Below, one piece after another: positions 48,652 to 61,900 of a DNA stretch of 64,000 nucleotides. The stretch is from contig CAJNOJ010000009.1 of the NCBI GenBank assembly GCA_905250025.1, positions 434,001-498,000 on the forward strand, written 5' to 3'. Position 1 is the first letter of the stretch; each line of letters begins with the position of its first letter. The notes beneath the pieces are model-generated. The model had not been told where the DNA came from. It was given only the letters and a program-made list of their open reading frames with translations, and searched no databases. Both the position numbers and the translations under genes were made by a program. Origin of the DNA: Adineta ricciae. Lineage: Eukaryota; Rotifera; Eurotatoria; Adinetida; Adinetidae.

Positions 48652-51504
48652 TCAAGGCGTTGATAATCCGTAAAGTATTAAACTAAGCGTCGATGTTGAA
48701 GTGGCATTATGTTTCGAAAACGACGGAAACACACGTTCAACTCCAACGGATCGTTTACTTGGCTTTCCCAGATGTGTGCATCGATTAAAACTTGGCAATA
48801 TTAGAGATTCCATCGTCGATTTTTTGTTATTAATACTCGATGATTGCGCTCCTCGTGATTGAGCCGGTGTTGGTCGTTCCCATCGTTCATAGTTTTTATT
48901 ATTGCCATTCCTATTGCCATTTGGTATGTCACTTGAATCTTCGTCAAACGAGAAATTATTCATATCATCATCTGAATCGCCATTGAATGATTGATTGTCG
49001 CCTTCATCATCATCGTCATCGTCATCATGTTCACTTCCACTTAATTTCAATAATGCATTGATATCTTGATGTGTTAACGATTCGACAATCTTTTTTCCTA
49101 TGGATATATCACGAGGTGTTGGCGGCGTCGGTGGAGTCGTCGAAAGATCATTCAAACCACGATTTGAACGATGTTCGGCATTGGAATTATGGTTAGCATC
49201 GAGGAAGAATTTTTGTAGTAGACCCATGGGTGTTTGAGGTTCGGACGATGACGGGGGAACTCCACCGTTCAAGTTCGCAAGAATATCAACGAGATTAGGC
49301 CGCGATGATGAACTACCAGCTGCCGCACTATGTAAGACATTGAATGGATTGGCAGCTTTAGCAGCTAAATATTCTTGTTGCTGTTGTAAGATAAGTGCTG
49401 TTTCATAATCCATCATTTCGTCATCGAATTGAAATTCTAAAGAAATACGTTAATTTAGTTTCATTTCCATTTGAGCACTCAATGCTGTGAAATGCAAAGC
49501 CTGTCCTTACCACTAACTTGGTCTTCAGATACACCTAATTTCTTGTGTGCTTCAGCTGTTAATGCGCGTAAAATTGGATTGGATTTTTTCAAAAAACTAA
49601 ATTGTAATTGCATGGCTACATGTCGTCTCCATGCTTCTTCATGATCAACAGTTGTTGCTTCATTTTCGTTACTAATTTGTTGAGTTGCCTGTGCATTGCT
49701 GGTTTTCTTCTTGTGTCGATTTCTTTTGGCTTTTCTTCGTCTTCTGTTAAACTTTGCCGAAACAGCTTGACTTCGCTCGGGATTTATTGTCGGTTGGTTA
49801 TCTTTGTCATCGTCATCATCACCATCATTGTTATTGTTAACATTCTTTTGAATATCTTTATCGGGGACGTCTTTAGTAGAACTGGATTCAGCTGTTTGAG
49901 ATGCTGAAGGATTAGGCGCATTGATCAGATTAGTAAGACGAGTTTTAATGGCATCAAGAGTAGCAGATGATGAGGAACTGGATGGTATCGGCAAAGGTGG
50001 CAATTTATTACTGTCGGGGACAGCATGTGGTTCACTGGCGGACAGAGAAACAGGCACCTGAGGTTCAGCTGTGGCCGTTGGTGCTGGTTGATCATCATCA
50101 TCCGAATCAGAAGATTCGAAAACAATCTTTTTTCCGGTAACTCGATGTAGATCCAATGGTGGTAGTTGAAACTCGCGTGGTTGTGTCCTTTTCGGTGATG
50201 GTGGAAGCGGTATTGCTGCAGGCAAAATGTCGATTTGATCAGTTAGAAATGTGTTATTGTGATAATCACGGTTAGCTAATCTCATAGAACGTTGAAGTTT
50301 ACGAAATTCCTAAATTCAAACCAATTTGGTTCGAACGAAAAGGTTATGCAACTCTTCTGTTAAAAAAACATACCTGAACTAAAACATGAAATTGTTTCTT
50401 ATTTTGTTCTTTTTCGCGTTGTGTTTTGGTCTTCATTCGTTTTAACTTTTCAATACGAATTCGTAAATTAATATATTCAATTTGTTTTTTCAAACGTTCG
50501 TATTTCACCGGGCCAGTTTGTTGGTCATACAATGGGTTGTTCTTACTAGCTTCCAACTGACGTAATTGATTTTTTAATTCACGATTGATAATTTCAACAT
50601 CACGTTTATCTTTTATGACTGGATATGGAATATTCTCATTGTAGAAGGAAATTTTTGGATTGATAACATCTTCTACTTCCTCGTCGAACTTGTCTTCGAA
50701 TGTCTTCGGTTCATGAAGAGAAAGGTTGGATAAACCGATCTGGTTCGACGTTGATGCTAAGATCGATGATGGAGGAGGTGAAGAGGATGGTGATGGCGAT
50801 GGCGAAGGTGAGAAAGAGAGGTCTTCCGTAAGATCACGATACGATGTGGTTTGTCGAGACAAAAGTAAATCACGAGCTTTCGAATCACCAGTTTCATCCA
50901 AAGCATCCAGATCATGATATGGTTTTTCATTGGATTGTCTAAAAGAAAAACAAAAGATACTATGATGGAATTAGTGAGCTCATTACGTTGAATCTTTCGA
51001 TGAGGATCTTGAACGACTCGATGAACTGTACGATCTTGATCTTTCACGCGGTGGTGGAATAATTCGAGTTCCAGGTTCAGTATCCGTTTTCGTGGGTGTT
51101 GCTTTTCTGATTGTCTTCACTGGAACTTTCAAAGTTATTTCACGTTCGGGTGTTGGACTACGACTCAATCGTGCTTTTAAATTTGTTAACCGAGTTTGTA
51201 CGGCAATCCATTTTTCACGTAGATTCTTTACTTCTACTAGTAAACGCTTTTTTGTATCGATATCTGCTTGAGGTTTGGCTTTGAGTTCATCACGTAACTC
51301 AAGCAAACGCTTTCCGATTGCTTTTCGTTTGCTTTCAAGTGCAAAAAAAGCTTCTTTTGGTGTTAATGTTGCAAGATTGCTATCTGATTCTTCATCGACT
51401 TGTTCATCCTCTTCATCCTCAGATGATGTTGTCGACGAACTTGATGTAGTTTCATCTTCATCATTGGAACTAGATAAATTTTCTTGATCTTCATTGTTAG
51501 CCAT
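48652..51504 (-). CDS. Large Ser/Asp-rich coiled-coil protein B, unknown
   Basis: Exons run from MANNEDQENLSSSND (51504) through about 50999, 50940-50380, 50310-49500 and 49440-48652, with short introns at each gap. Low-complexity acidic and Ser-rich stretches alternate with two coiled-coil regions, AIGKRLLELRDELKAK near residue 70 and VEIINRELKNQLRQLEASKN near residue 290. A basic cluster FNRRRRKAKRNRHKKK looks like a nuclear localisation signal. EFQFDDEMMDYETALILQQQQE opens the last exon. A nuclear or RNA-linked role would fit the composition but is not shown. It ends about 245 bp before coiled-coil gene A on the same strand. Confidence 0.6.
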
Positions 51505-52917
51505 ATCGATGTTGAAGAGAAAATAAAGATGAAGAAACTTTATTCGGAAACTGACATCTGATCTTTTTTCTATTCGATACAAAGAACAACCAATCACAAC
51601 GCAGAACAGAGGGCAGGCTTTACTTATGTCCTCCCTTTCAAACGATGAACCAATTTACTGATCAGTTAGGTACACGAGATCGTAATATAAACAATATTTC
51701 AAATGACGAGGTTATCATTAGAGGTAGATCAGATATTTCGATAGAAGATGGTACTGTCTATGAAATTGAGATGTTTTATCATTGATAATACGAAACAATA
51801 GTGTAGATGATAACAAAAATCTTCTTTTCACAGATAGCGTACTGATAGAATATTCAAGAACGCGAAGGAGTCAACAAACGCTTTTGTACAATCAACAAGA
51901 AAGAACATAATCTTCGAGAAAATTTTTATAATAAGTCGAAGAGTTCATCCTAGTGGCAAGAGTTTTTCCCTTCGTATCCATTTCTTATAACTATCCCCTG
52001 AGAAAATTGAAAAAAAAACCTACGTAGCTAAATATAGCCGATAATACTTGCTAAGTAACCCTTTGTTTGTTTTTCTTGATATGCATTCCATAATATTAGA
52101 TATTTCGGTACATAACTATTTTTGCGTTGTTAGTTAGGGGATGGTTGGTCTTTTCTTCTTTCCTTTGTTTTATCGAAAAAAGAAAACAATAGTCAATGTT
52201 ATATGACACGTGCCGGCTTTGTTATTAAACATGGAGAAAAAGTACGCAGCGAAAAGAGAAAAGCGGACAATTCTTTCGCAATTATCCAGTACTTACATAC
52301 GAAAAGAACACAAGAGAGAAGACGACAGAGTATCGAGTACGATTACGAAGTATCTCTCATCAATGTTTGGCAAAAAGAGAGAACAATAATAGAGTTACAC
52401 GAAGTGAAGATACCAGGGTAGAAATATATATTGACGTATTCGCTTGTGTTACACAGTACGATAATATATATGTAATATACACCATGCTAACTTCCCTTAC
52501 CTATTCATTACTTAAACGTTGGATATTCATGGCGCTCTGCTCGCGTAACATAACTCTTATAACAAACAACACACACAGTCATGCGCGTCCATTCGACGAA
52601 ATTCTTTTTACATTCGATACATCGAGTACCTCAATGCCAATCAAAGATGATCGTAATCTTCTTCAACCGAATCCATTCGACAAATTTTTAACTTGAACAT
52701 TCGTACTTCTGACCATTCATGGTTATTGAATACAATATTTACTTACTCGATGATAATGTAATACATTTACTTATCTACGTCGAATTGGACGACAACAAAG
52801 GTCGATATATACATCGATGGTACACGCATTGCAACTGATCAGAAAGACATTCTTAATACTATATAAATTTTTATTTTGTTTGAAAGTACATAAAATAAAA
52901 AGAAAGGAAAAATCACA
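51505..52917. other. Intergenic region, possible small plus-strand gene
   Basis: About 1.4 kb. A protein-like frame opens at about 51645 (MNQFTDQLGTRDRNINN) and another closes at 52696 (HARPFDEILFTFDTS ... NPFDKFLT). They could be first and last exons of one gene, but the splicing between them was not resolved, so no CDS is called. Confidence 0.3.
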
Positions 52918-55806
52918 TCAAACGACACTACATTTCGACTGTTTGATCCAATTTGCTTGTTGACAACGAAAGATCAGATGAATATCATCAATAAGATACG
53001 TATTATTCCGATACAAATCCTTTCCGTGCAAAACACGACAATAACTCGACGCTGCATAGTCAATCAGAAAGCGTTTCATATACGAACTAGCACTCATAAA
53101 CGGCCATAGGTATTCATCGAGAAAGATGTTCTTTTCCGTGAGAAAATTCGATCGTAAGAGTAAATAAACAATAGACTCATCATCTGAGAGATGTTTCTTC
53201 GTATTGTTCGCATCTGGTTCATCATCATAAGATTTCAATGAACAGTCAATGTGGTAGGGATTTGTTTCAGTAGCTAAGCGAAGAATTTTCAAAAGAAGTT
53301 TACTGACATGGTATTCAATTGAAATGTTCGATTGATAAAGAAAAGCAAAAGGCAGATATAAGGTATGATTCGATGGATAATAACTTGGTTCGATATAGTA
53401 TGAACGTTGATGTTCATCGGGGGATATAGATGATAGATATTGAACATACTCCAGATATGATGAAGATATGTTAGATAGAAAATAATCATTCGGGATCGAA
53501 TAATGACCAATACGGATTACAATTTGGTTTAATTGATTTCGAATGAGATTCTTTTCATTGATATATAAATTATCCGATTGTTCAGTTAACAATCGAAAAC
53601 GATCGATAATGTTGTCAATCAAGACTTTCGTTGTATTGACAATAGTCTAAACAAAGATAGAAACCATGCGCTTCATTCTTCTGTATTTTCGTGAAATCAA
53701 TCGACAGGTAATAACCCATCACGTTTTGCTTACGTCAATCCAGAAACTATATCTAGAACATTCTCTCTCTCTGTATGGGGACGCCTTAAAACAATAGGAT
53801 TTATACTAGATAATACTTTGAATACAATGACTATTTATAAGCATACTACGTTATATAATTTCTCGCTGATCTGTAGTTCGTCAAAAGTAATGTTAGGTAT
53901 TCCTTTGATGCTGTGACCACGAAAACGCATGTCGAATGTTTATAAAAGATTAAACGATATCAGGTCAGTAACTTTTGCGCATATTTCATTTGACAAAAGA
54001 AAACCTTATCTGAGGACAAAAAATGGGTGAGGTCTTACATCAATATTCATTGATTATATGTATACTGCTTCTGTTCTATGAATATTGATCGTGGCATTTT
54101 AACTTTTTGATCATCTGATTATATATGCGAACTTATTCAAGATGGAATAAATTTAGTTTCGTATACGAAAACGGCTTGTGAATTCGCAAGAGAAATTACC
54201 TGATTGTGATCATTGACTACTTGATTCAAAAGCGACGGATGATAACAATTCAAAATGTCAAAACAACTCTGGATGCGACATGATAAATTGGGATAATTTG
54301 TTGCATATGTATAACTACTCGATGAATTATCTGGATTAAGACGAAGATTATCGTTATTCTGAATATACGGTTGGTAATACGGATAGATCAGTTTTCTGTA
54401 TTGATCAAAAAAGGCAAAGTTAGCTAATGTGTCAATTGATGCTGTTTTTAATAAACGTTCGTATAACATAAATAGAAATGGCCAATCATTGGAGAGAAAA
54501 CTATCTGTTGTTTGACTGAAAAGATCGAGATTAATCATTGATGCTAACTCAGAAGATTTGATTCTTCGATCTAACAATTGATCGAGAAGATGAATGGTAC
54601 AGGACTGCTCGCCGTAGTTTGTACGAGTAATATTTTCGATCGTTTTCAAGTCATCTGTAAGACTTTGAAGATGTTCGACTAGTGTATGATTGTCGGTAAT
54701 TTTGTCTATGACTCGAATTTGTTTATCGATAGATTCAGGTTTAAAATTATGTAAACGCGTTTGAAGGAAATGATTTAAGAGTTTGATTAGATTTTCACGA
54801 CCGTTGGTAGAATTAGAAACTAAGGATGGTAGACATTGGTGATAATTTGAAAATGTTAGGATTCGTCGAGTAATTAGCGAGTCTTGATGATACTCTTGTT
54901 CATAGGAATTGATCAGATTATTTTCTTCGGATAGAAATGTTCGATAGTCATCGTCGAATTGTGTTAAATATTTGAATGCTGTTTGGTTGATACTCGTCAT
55001 ATTGGAGAAGAGTGAAAGGATCGACGGTAATTGACGATGATTTGTACGGACAATGGTCGAGGTATTGGGTGCTGAGGAAAGCACGGTGAAGAATGGATTT
55101 GGAAAATGAAAGATTGATACCGACGAAGTTAGATTGGTTGAATTTGTTTGATTGAAAACAGTTAAATATGATTTATATGGTTCTTTCTCACTTAAGTTAG
55201 TAAAGTAATTTTCAAGTTCATTGAGTAATATTTCTGGAGATTGTGTTTCACATAATTGATATAAATGATAAACGGATGTTATACGATTATCTATATAAAT
55301 AGAGAATATATTCGTAAAATTCTTCTCTTTAAAAGCATCGTACCCTGCGTTGTTAGAGATTGATTATCCAATTTGCTCATAAGTTTTGCATGAAGTTCAT
55401 GTCTTACACTAGTCCATTTATGTTCATTATCATCTACGTCATTGATTACATCCACATGTTTCTTCGGTGTCAATTTGTCACAAACAAATTCATAGAAATA
55501 TTCACATGGATCTATGTTCGTATTAACAAAGTCAGGTAGTTGTCGTTTTATGGCTATTGGATAACAATCAATGCAGTTCGTTGCATTCGACGTCGAAATA
55601 GGACTAGCACTATCTAGATGATAAATAATTGCAGCGGCAAAGATAGCGACAATGGCAAGACATAGTCCGAAAAGAATGACCGGAATACAACAACGATTTG
55701 TTGATGTCTCAGGCATGATTGGATTGTAGAGATAGATATAAGTTTGTTTTGGTTCACGTCGGCAACACCGTGGTTGCCGACTTATCCATGTGCAACAGTG
55801 AGACAT
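52918..55806 (-). CDS. M13 (neprilysin-like) protein lacking the zinc site
   Basis: Three exons (55806-55344, 55290-54200 and 53646-52918) join in phase to 760 residues, the usual neprilysin length. A Cys-rich cytosolic N-terminus is followed by a TM anchor (VILFGLCLAIVAIFAAAIIY, near residue 50). The ectodomain opens with the M13 signature NIDPCEYFYEFVCDKL; TIVNTTKVLIDNIIDRFRLL and IVIRIGHYSIPNDY match the alpha-helical part; IEPSYYPSNHTLYLPFAFL aligns with the NAYYNPxxNxIxFPAGIL strand. Where active members have HExxH the sequence reads YHVSKLLLKILRLA, and the downstream ExxxD helix is also missing, though the terminal Cys pattern (FRC...KCSVV) is kept. It is therefore probably a catalytically dead surface protein. 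The second intron, about 553 nt, is unusually long. Confidence 0.82.
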
Positions 55807-56534
55807 TTTAGTTGAATTCGATCGAAATGCTAAAAGATAGATCAAGTGATTTGTTGTTATTCTGTTTTTTCTCATCTAAGAACAACTTACATGCAGATCG
55901 ATCGACATTGTTTTTGTTGATGATTTGATAAATGAGTCTGGCAAAAGTCTGTCATTGTCATATTAATATCACGCCGATAATAATGATAATGAGTGGCGAC
56001 GACGAAAAAGAAAACCTTCAAAGAAATAATCAACTATTAGATATGATGTTTTCCTCTCGAACACATAGACATCATCAAGCCGCGAGGGTACAATGAATTA
56101 ATGAAACGTGCATATGTATGCGTGCACATCCACACACCATCCTTTTCCGATTATTCTAGTTCGCACTCCTCATTTGCCAATACTAATCGGCTACAGCCCT
56201 TCATCTATGTACAGGACACGTCAGTGAGTTCCTAATTCTGAACAGGATATGCTATTCTACATGCGAGTGAACGCTGGAAGAGAAACTGATCGGCGCAATC
56301 AAATTCATGTGCATGTTTGCCTATGCATTGTCCATAATTATTTGACATGTCCACGAGTGACTTCTGCTCTAGAATGACCGTTTATTAGTTCATTTCATAT
56401 TCAAATAATAACAGATAGAAGATCTAAGTCAACAAATATGAGAAGAATCGGAAGTTGATTACTCATATTCAAAACATGTCATTCCTCAGATTTCATCAAA
56501 GTTACTTGTGTGAAACTTGTTTTCTTCTTCTTGC

Positions 56535-56563
56535 CCTCTCTCTCTCTCTCTATGTGTGTGTGT
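56535..56563. repeat. TC/TG compound microsatellite
   Basis: About seven TC units followed by TA and five TG units. Confidence 0.8.
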
Positions 56564-58414
56564 AAATAGATGGTTTGTATGCAATAGCCCGAAGACAATG
56601 TTACTTACTCTTAGTCTTCAATTATCCATTAGGTGGGCGGAGAGAATGAAAAAGAAAATAGGGCACGGTACCATCAAACGATTAAACAGTCTCTCATGTT
56701 CTAGTCTGATCTTCTCCTTCTGTTCATGTCACTATCCATTGTAACTGGAGATGCTAAGAAAAGGTTGAGTGNCTTAGATGAATAGACGCCTTATGCTGTT
56801 CTGCGACGGCAATATGTCATAATACAAAGATATAGAAGTCAACCGAAAGGCAAGGTGAGAAAGTCGTCAAAATAACTATTGGTCCTTTGATTTCAACTGA
56901 AGTTATTATTACTTCAAACACTATACAAAATCAGAAGCAACGGACTAGATGAGAATTGAAAAATTCTAGACAATGCATGAGGCTATTTTCTCAACAAACT
57001 CATTTCGTAATCATCTACAAGAACGCATTTCCTGTAGGAGAAAAATGAGCGAGTTTATTCATATGTACATAAAACGTCTTAATAAGAATCGAGGTACTTT
57101 TTCTCTTTCATCATCGAACAAACGAACGAATGAACGACGATTTCAGTTCCTAACCAGCAACTTCGACGATGAAAACATCATGTTGACAAAAAAAAAATGC
57201 AGAAGGAGACTTGTCATTGATCTATTTACATAATGGCTCATCGTAATACTCGCGGGAGAACAGACGACAAGTCGATTTTTCTTTTCGCTCTGAACAGCTG
57301 AACGGACAAAGAACCATATGAAAACTTCCGGTTATCACCATTAATGAGAACTTTTTTCTTTATATCAAATCATGCATATAGTACTCAGTTCTGCAATTTA
57401 ATGCTGAGAAAAAGAAAGATGATTAAGATATGAATTATAGAAGACTTTTCTATTGAAATAATGACATCACGATTTGACGTAAAAATCTTCTGTTTTAATA
57501 TTTCTTCAAGTCGTTAATCATATTCGACTGCTTCTATTTTCTCTTCTTGTACATCAATTATTCTATTGTGAAGAACAAGAGGATAGGAAACAGTAATCTT
57601 TTTAGTTCGATTGTCCGACAAAATGAACTCTTTAAGATTGTTTCAAGGCAATGATCAGTTTACCATCGTAATCAACTTAAAAAACGAGATTAGTCGAGCA
57701 CAAGCTCTTTCTTTCATTCATCAAACGACCTTAAAACATCGAAAGACAAATTCCCATAAGGTCATACGTATATAATTTATCTCGACTGACAAAACCCAGG
57801 CACTAATTAAATGTGAAGAGTTCTTTTCTTTTGCAATAAAGAACTGAACAATGCACCTTTACAAAGAATTATGTAAGATTCGATTATTACTTTTTGATTT
57901 TCAAGCGTGATTATCTCTTGATTGTTTTAGCAGAAGGATATTCTTTTGATGAACGAAGAAAAATGATCTATAATATATCAGTAGGTACAACAAACGTTTG
58001 ATAAGACTAATCGAACATGATCGATGGATGTAAAGTGATCTAACAGATCGACAATTATGTCCAATGAAAAAACGATGTGTTCGTTGGAAAGTGAGCAAGT
58101 CCGTTAGATCAAATTATCTTGTTGACAAGATTAATGAAAGGTTAATTCATCGAGATTTATTAACAATCTAAATATGAAACTTCTAAAATAACATGCCGGT
58201 GGAAAAGACTGATGTCTGGGAGATATCAATCTAACGGTTAATTATTCGCTATAGGAGTAAACAAAACAATTTCTTCAACATGCCGATCAAGATTTGAAAT
58301 ATTGTGTTGACCCAGTTTCAAATCGAGTATATAATCAGACTGCAGCTTTTGTCTAATCTAATTTACTATCGTATTCATTAATACGCTTTTGTTTGATTGA
58401 TTTAATACAATTCC

Positions 58415-58685
58415 CAGTTGAATTGTACAACAGAAGACATGGAATGTATGTTTTAATTAGGACTGATCTTCGTGTTAAGTTATTTATGGAAGATTATGTA
58501 ATAGATTTTTTTCTCTATTACCTTGATCAATATGCACTTTTGACATTACTGCATGTTGTTGTTAATATTGAAACATTACAATCGACGAAGAAATACAAGG
58601 GATCATAAAATTGATTATATGACGCTAATGAACGAATGGGTTTAGTTTGAATGTCAATTTTTACTCACAGTTGAATTGTACAACA
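58415..58685. repeat. 18-bp direct repeat pair
   Basis: The 18-mer CAGTTGAATTGTACAACA occurs at 58415-58432 and 58668-58685, 253 bp apart. It contains the palindrome TTGTACAA. The interval holds only a weak 71-codon frame. Confidence 0.6.
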
Positions 58686-58939
58686 AAATTGAGTAGTGAA
58701 TGACGAAACATAATGAATATGAGAGTGTTCTCTAACCGATATCGAATTCATTTCGAGAAAAAAGTTCATTTTCACTTTGAAACCACGATGAATGAGGAAA
58801 TCAGCAAGAGTTATAGCGATATAGAGAAGAAACTAGAAGGGTTATATCTTAATTCAATCCGTTAGATGAAAATTCGTTTTGTCTTGATTAGACACAAATT
58901 AATATAATTTATTTCGACAAAAGAAAAACACAAATATAT

Positions 58940-61900
58940 TCACAACAACTCCAAATCTTGTCTATTCAACGCTTGTAACGTCTGACAACATCGTCTATAG
59001 AGTTCCCGCGCAACTAATTCTCGCTCCGCGTCGTTAGCCCCTGGATACGTATGTAGTTGTGGAAATAACAAAATCTTTTTCAAAGTTTTGATTTGTCCGA
59101 ACTTTTGTAAAAGGAAATCGAATTCATAATTGTAATACGGGATGATCGATTTGAACGATAGCAAGGAAATTTTCGTATGACTTTTTTCTTTGATATAATA
59201 ATCTGCCAGTTGTCCAATCGTGGATGCTTGTAATGAACAATACCCAATCGATAAGGTAGTCAAGTCGGGACAGCGTGGAATAATCTGTAAGATGATATTT
59301 GCACATGTTCGTGTGCCGAAGTTATTCATACTGAGATTGAGTTCATTCAAATGCCGTAAACTGCGCATTGATAATAAAAATTCGAGATCTTTCGATACTA
59401 AACGACAGTCTTGTAAATTGAGGTATTCAAGTGGTTGAACAAGACCGCTAAAGAGGATTCGTATATAGGATTGTAAGTATGAGTAGGAAAGATCAAGTTT
59501 TCGGAGATAAATTAGACGACGAAGTAAATGATTGAAATCCGAACATAGATTCATCAACACATGTGGACTTGTATAACTAAATGAATACGAAAATTCTTAC
59601 TAGTCAGTCTATTGTTAACAATCTCCCTACTCACCGGTGTGGGTACAGGTTGAGTACACGCTGCAAACACAAAACGCGTAAATTTCGTAGATTAGTTAAA
59701 CCTCGTACGAGTAGTTTCAATTCATTTTCGGTTGTTTCCATGTTTGCATCACTCAAATGCAGATGGGTAATGTTCTATCGAATGAAACGATCAAAATCAT
59801 CCGGTTACAATGATCAACAAGCAAATTACTTACATCCATTTGAGTTAAAGTCAAGATCAGATTGATATCAAATAATGTTTGAGGTGAAAGAATTTGTCGA
59901 ACATAGTTACTTATCCATAGTTTACGAAAATGAAATTCGAATGGTGTTATATGTTGCAATTCAAGTCCAAGAAGTGTATCTTCATTGATAATCTGACAAT
60001 CCAATATAATTTTGATTGACTCTAGAATAACGATGACAATAGAGTTCGGAATTCGAACACCTGGATCATTATCAATGTTTATACATGCTGAAATCAAAGG
60101 ACAGGGAAGAGTTGACATGCAATGTCACCGAAGACGAAGGTTAATCACAGCAAGATATATTTATTCTACCAAAATTAGTTTCATGTGTGATGGATTTATC
60201 GTAGTATTGGTAAACATGGTTGAATCCTTCGATGTACTTTTCCAATGTACTCTTTTCGATAGCTAAATTGCGAAATCAAATGATAAGAACAACAACGAAA
60301 CTTTGGATTCGTCGACTTACACATTCGTTTTTGTAACAAATGTCGTCGATGTGGGGCTGTCCATAGTAATGGTAAACGAAAGAGTTCTTTGGTCATCTGA
60401 ATACCTATCAAACAAAAGAAAGTTCTTGTATAATACAAAACCTATTCGCATTATATTTCCTCGTACTTGTTGAACATCGATGAAAATCAACAATTTGTAA
60501 ACGTGATATATCTTTGCGTTTATTGACCAAGCCCATCACAATATAATCCAACAGAGTTGACCCATCCGGTAATTTTCTCTCGAGAAATTGCGCGATGAAA
60601 TATTTTTCATCATCTTGTTGTTGACAATTCAAATACGGCAACAACGAAGATAATGGTAGAATACGATAGATTTCCAGATGAACCAACGGCCAATAAGCTA
60701 TAAGGATTTCAATGATTTGATATTCATTCATAAAGATCGCCTCTTGTGCTATCGAATAGAATATATTCGCTGGTGTTGATGAACGAATATGTTCGTGCTG
60801 AAGACAATGATGTAAATATTTCTCATTGATAATCAGCTTTCGGATGCACAATGAACGAAGACGTCTAAAAGGAAATAGTTAGATGTTTATAGATTTATTT
60901 TCGAAGTTTATCAATCGTATCCGCGAGAAAAATATAATCTTCGATTCGATTATAAATTTGGGTTGCAATACGAACATAAAGTTCGTTATTAGCCCATAAA
61001 ATGATAGAAATGAGTTTATGTTTTTGAATCAAATCGTGAATGAGACGAAGAGCATCTTCATTCGTCTTCTGATAATCCGCTAAATCAGGCAATTTAACCA
61101 TTTTCAAGTACGGTGCATGCATATCACTCGGAAAAAGATCATTTCCTTGTGTATTCCATCGTTGCTCGAGAAGTTCTTTGGCTTGTTGACTTATAGTTGA
61201 ATTGTATTGATGAATACGATCGAATCCTCCGGCGTATTGATCAGCAAATTCGATTGCTTTGGGTAAAGTTAAGTGTGCACTATCATCCCGTGTACCTTGG
61301 TGAAAGAATCGCAGATGAAAAAGTGTCATCAGACTTAATTCCAAAGTCGATGGTCGATAACCCCATGATGTGTTAGCTGGTTGAAGTTGATTTGCAACGG
61401 TAATATCTCGAACAAAGAGAAATGAACAACCTCGAGCTGCATACATCCATTTGTGAAACGTGCCGATATAGTAATCACATTTGAGTTTGCGTAATGATAG
61501 ATCTGGAGCGACCTGACCAGGTCCGTGTGCCCCGTCAACCAATACTGGAATATCATAGGAATGTAACAGGTCAGTCAACTCATCGATAGGAAAAAGCATT
61601 CCTGTCGAGCTAGTAATATGGTCGATGACAGCGAGACGAATGTTTTCCACGTCACCTTTGTTTAATTCGTCTTGAAATTGTTTAATAAACTCTTCTTTAG
61701 TTTTAATAGGTAGCTTAATTTTCACGGTTCTTATTTTCCAATTATACTGACGAGCAACCTCGTCAATTGTAAAAAGAACTGAACCATAGTTTAAATTCGT
61801 ACAAAGAATTGTACCACCTGGCAATGGTTTTATTAATGGTAACGATTTGATAATAGCATTAGCACCGACGGTGGCATTGTCAACAATAGCGATCTGCTCG

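Larger units (their letters stand above)
55807..58939. other. Long gene-free region
   Basis: A 3.1-kb stretch upstream of the M13-like gene and downstream of the LRR gene. It holds a TC/TG microsatellite at 56535-56563, one undetermined base at 56772 and an 18-bp direct repeat at 58415 and 58668. Short frames (for example 58393-58608) have no family resemblance. I call no gene. Confidence 0.5.

Noticed and set aside
56772..56772. Undetermined base (n)
   Set aside because: An assembly ambiguity, not a biological feature; it lies outside any called gene.
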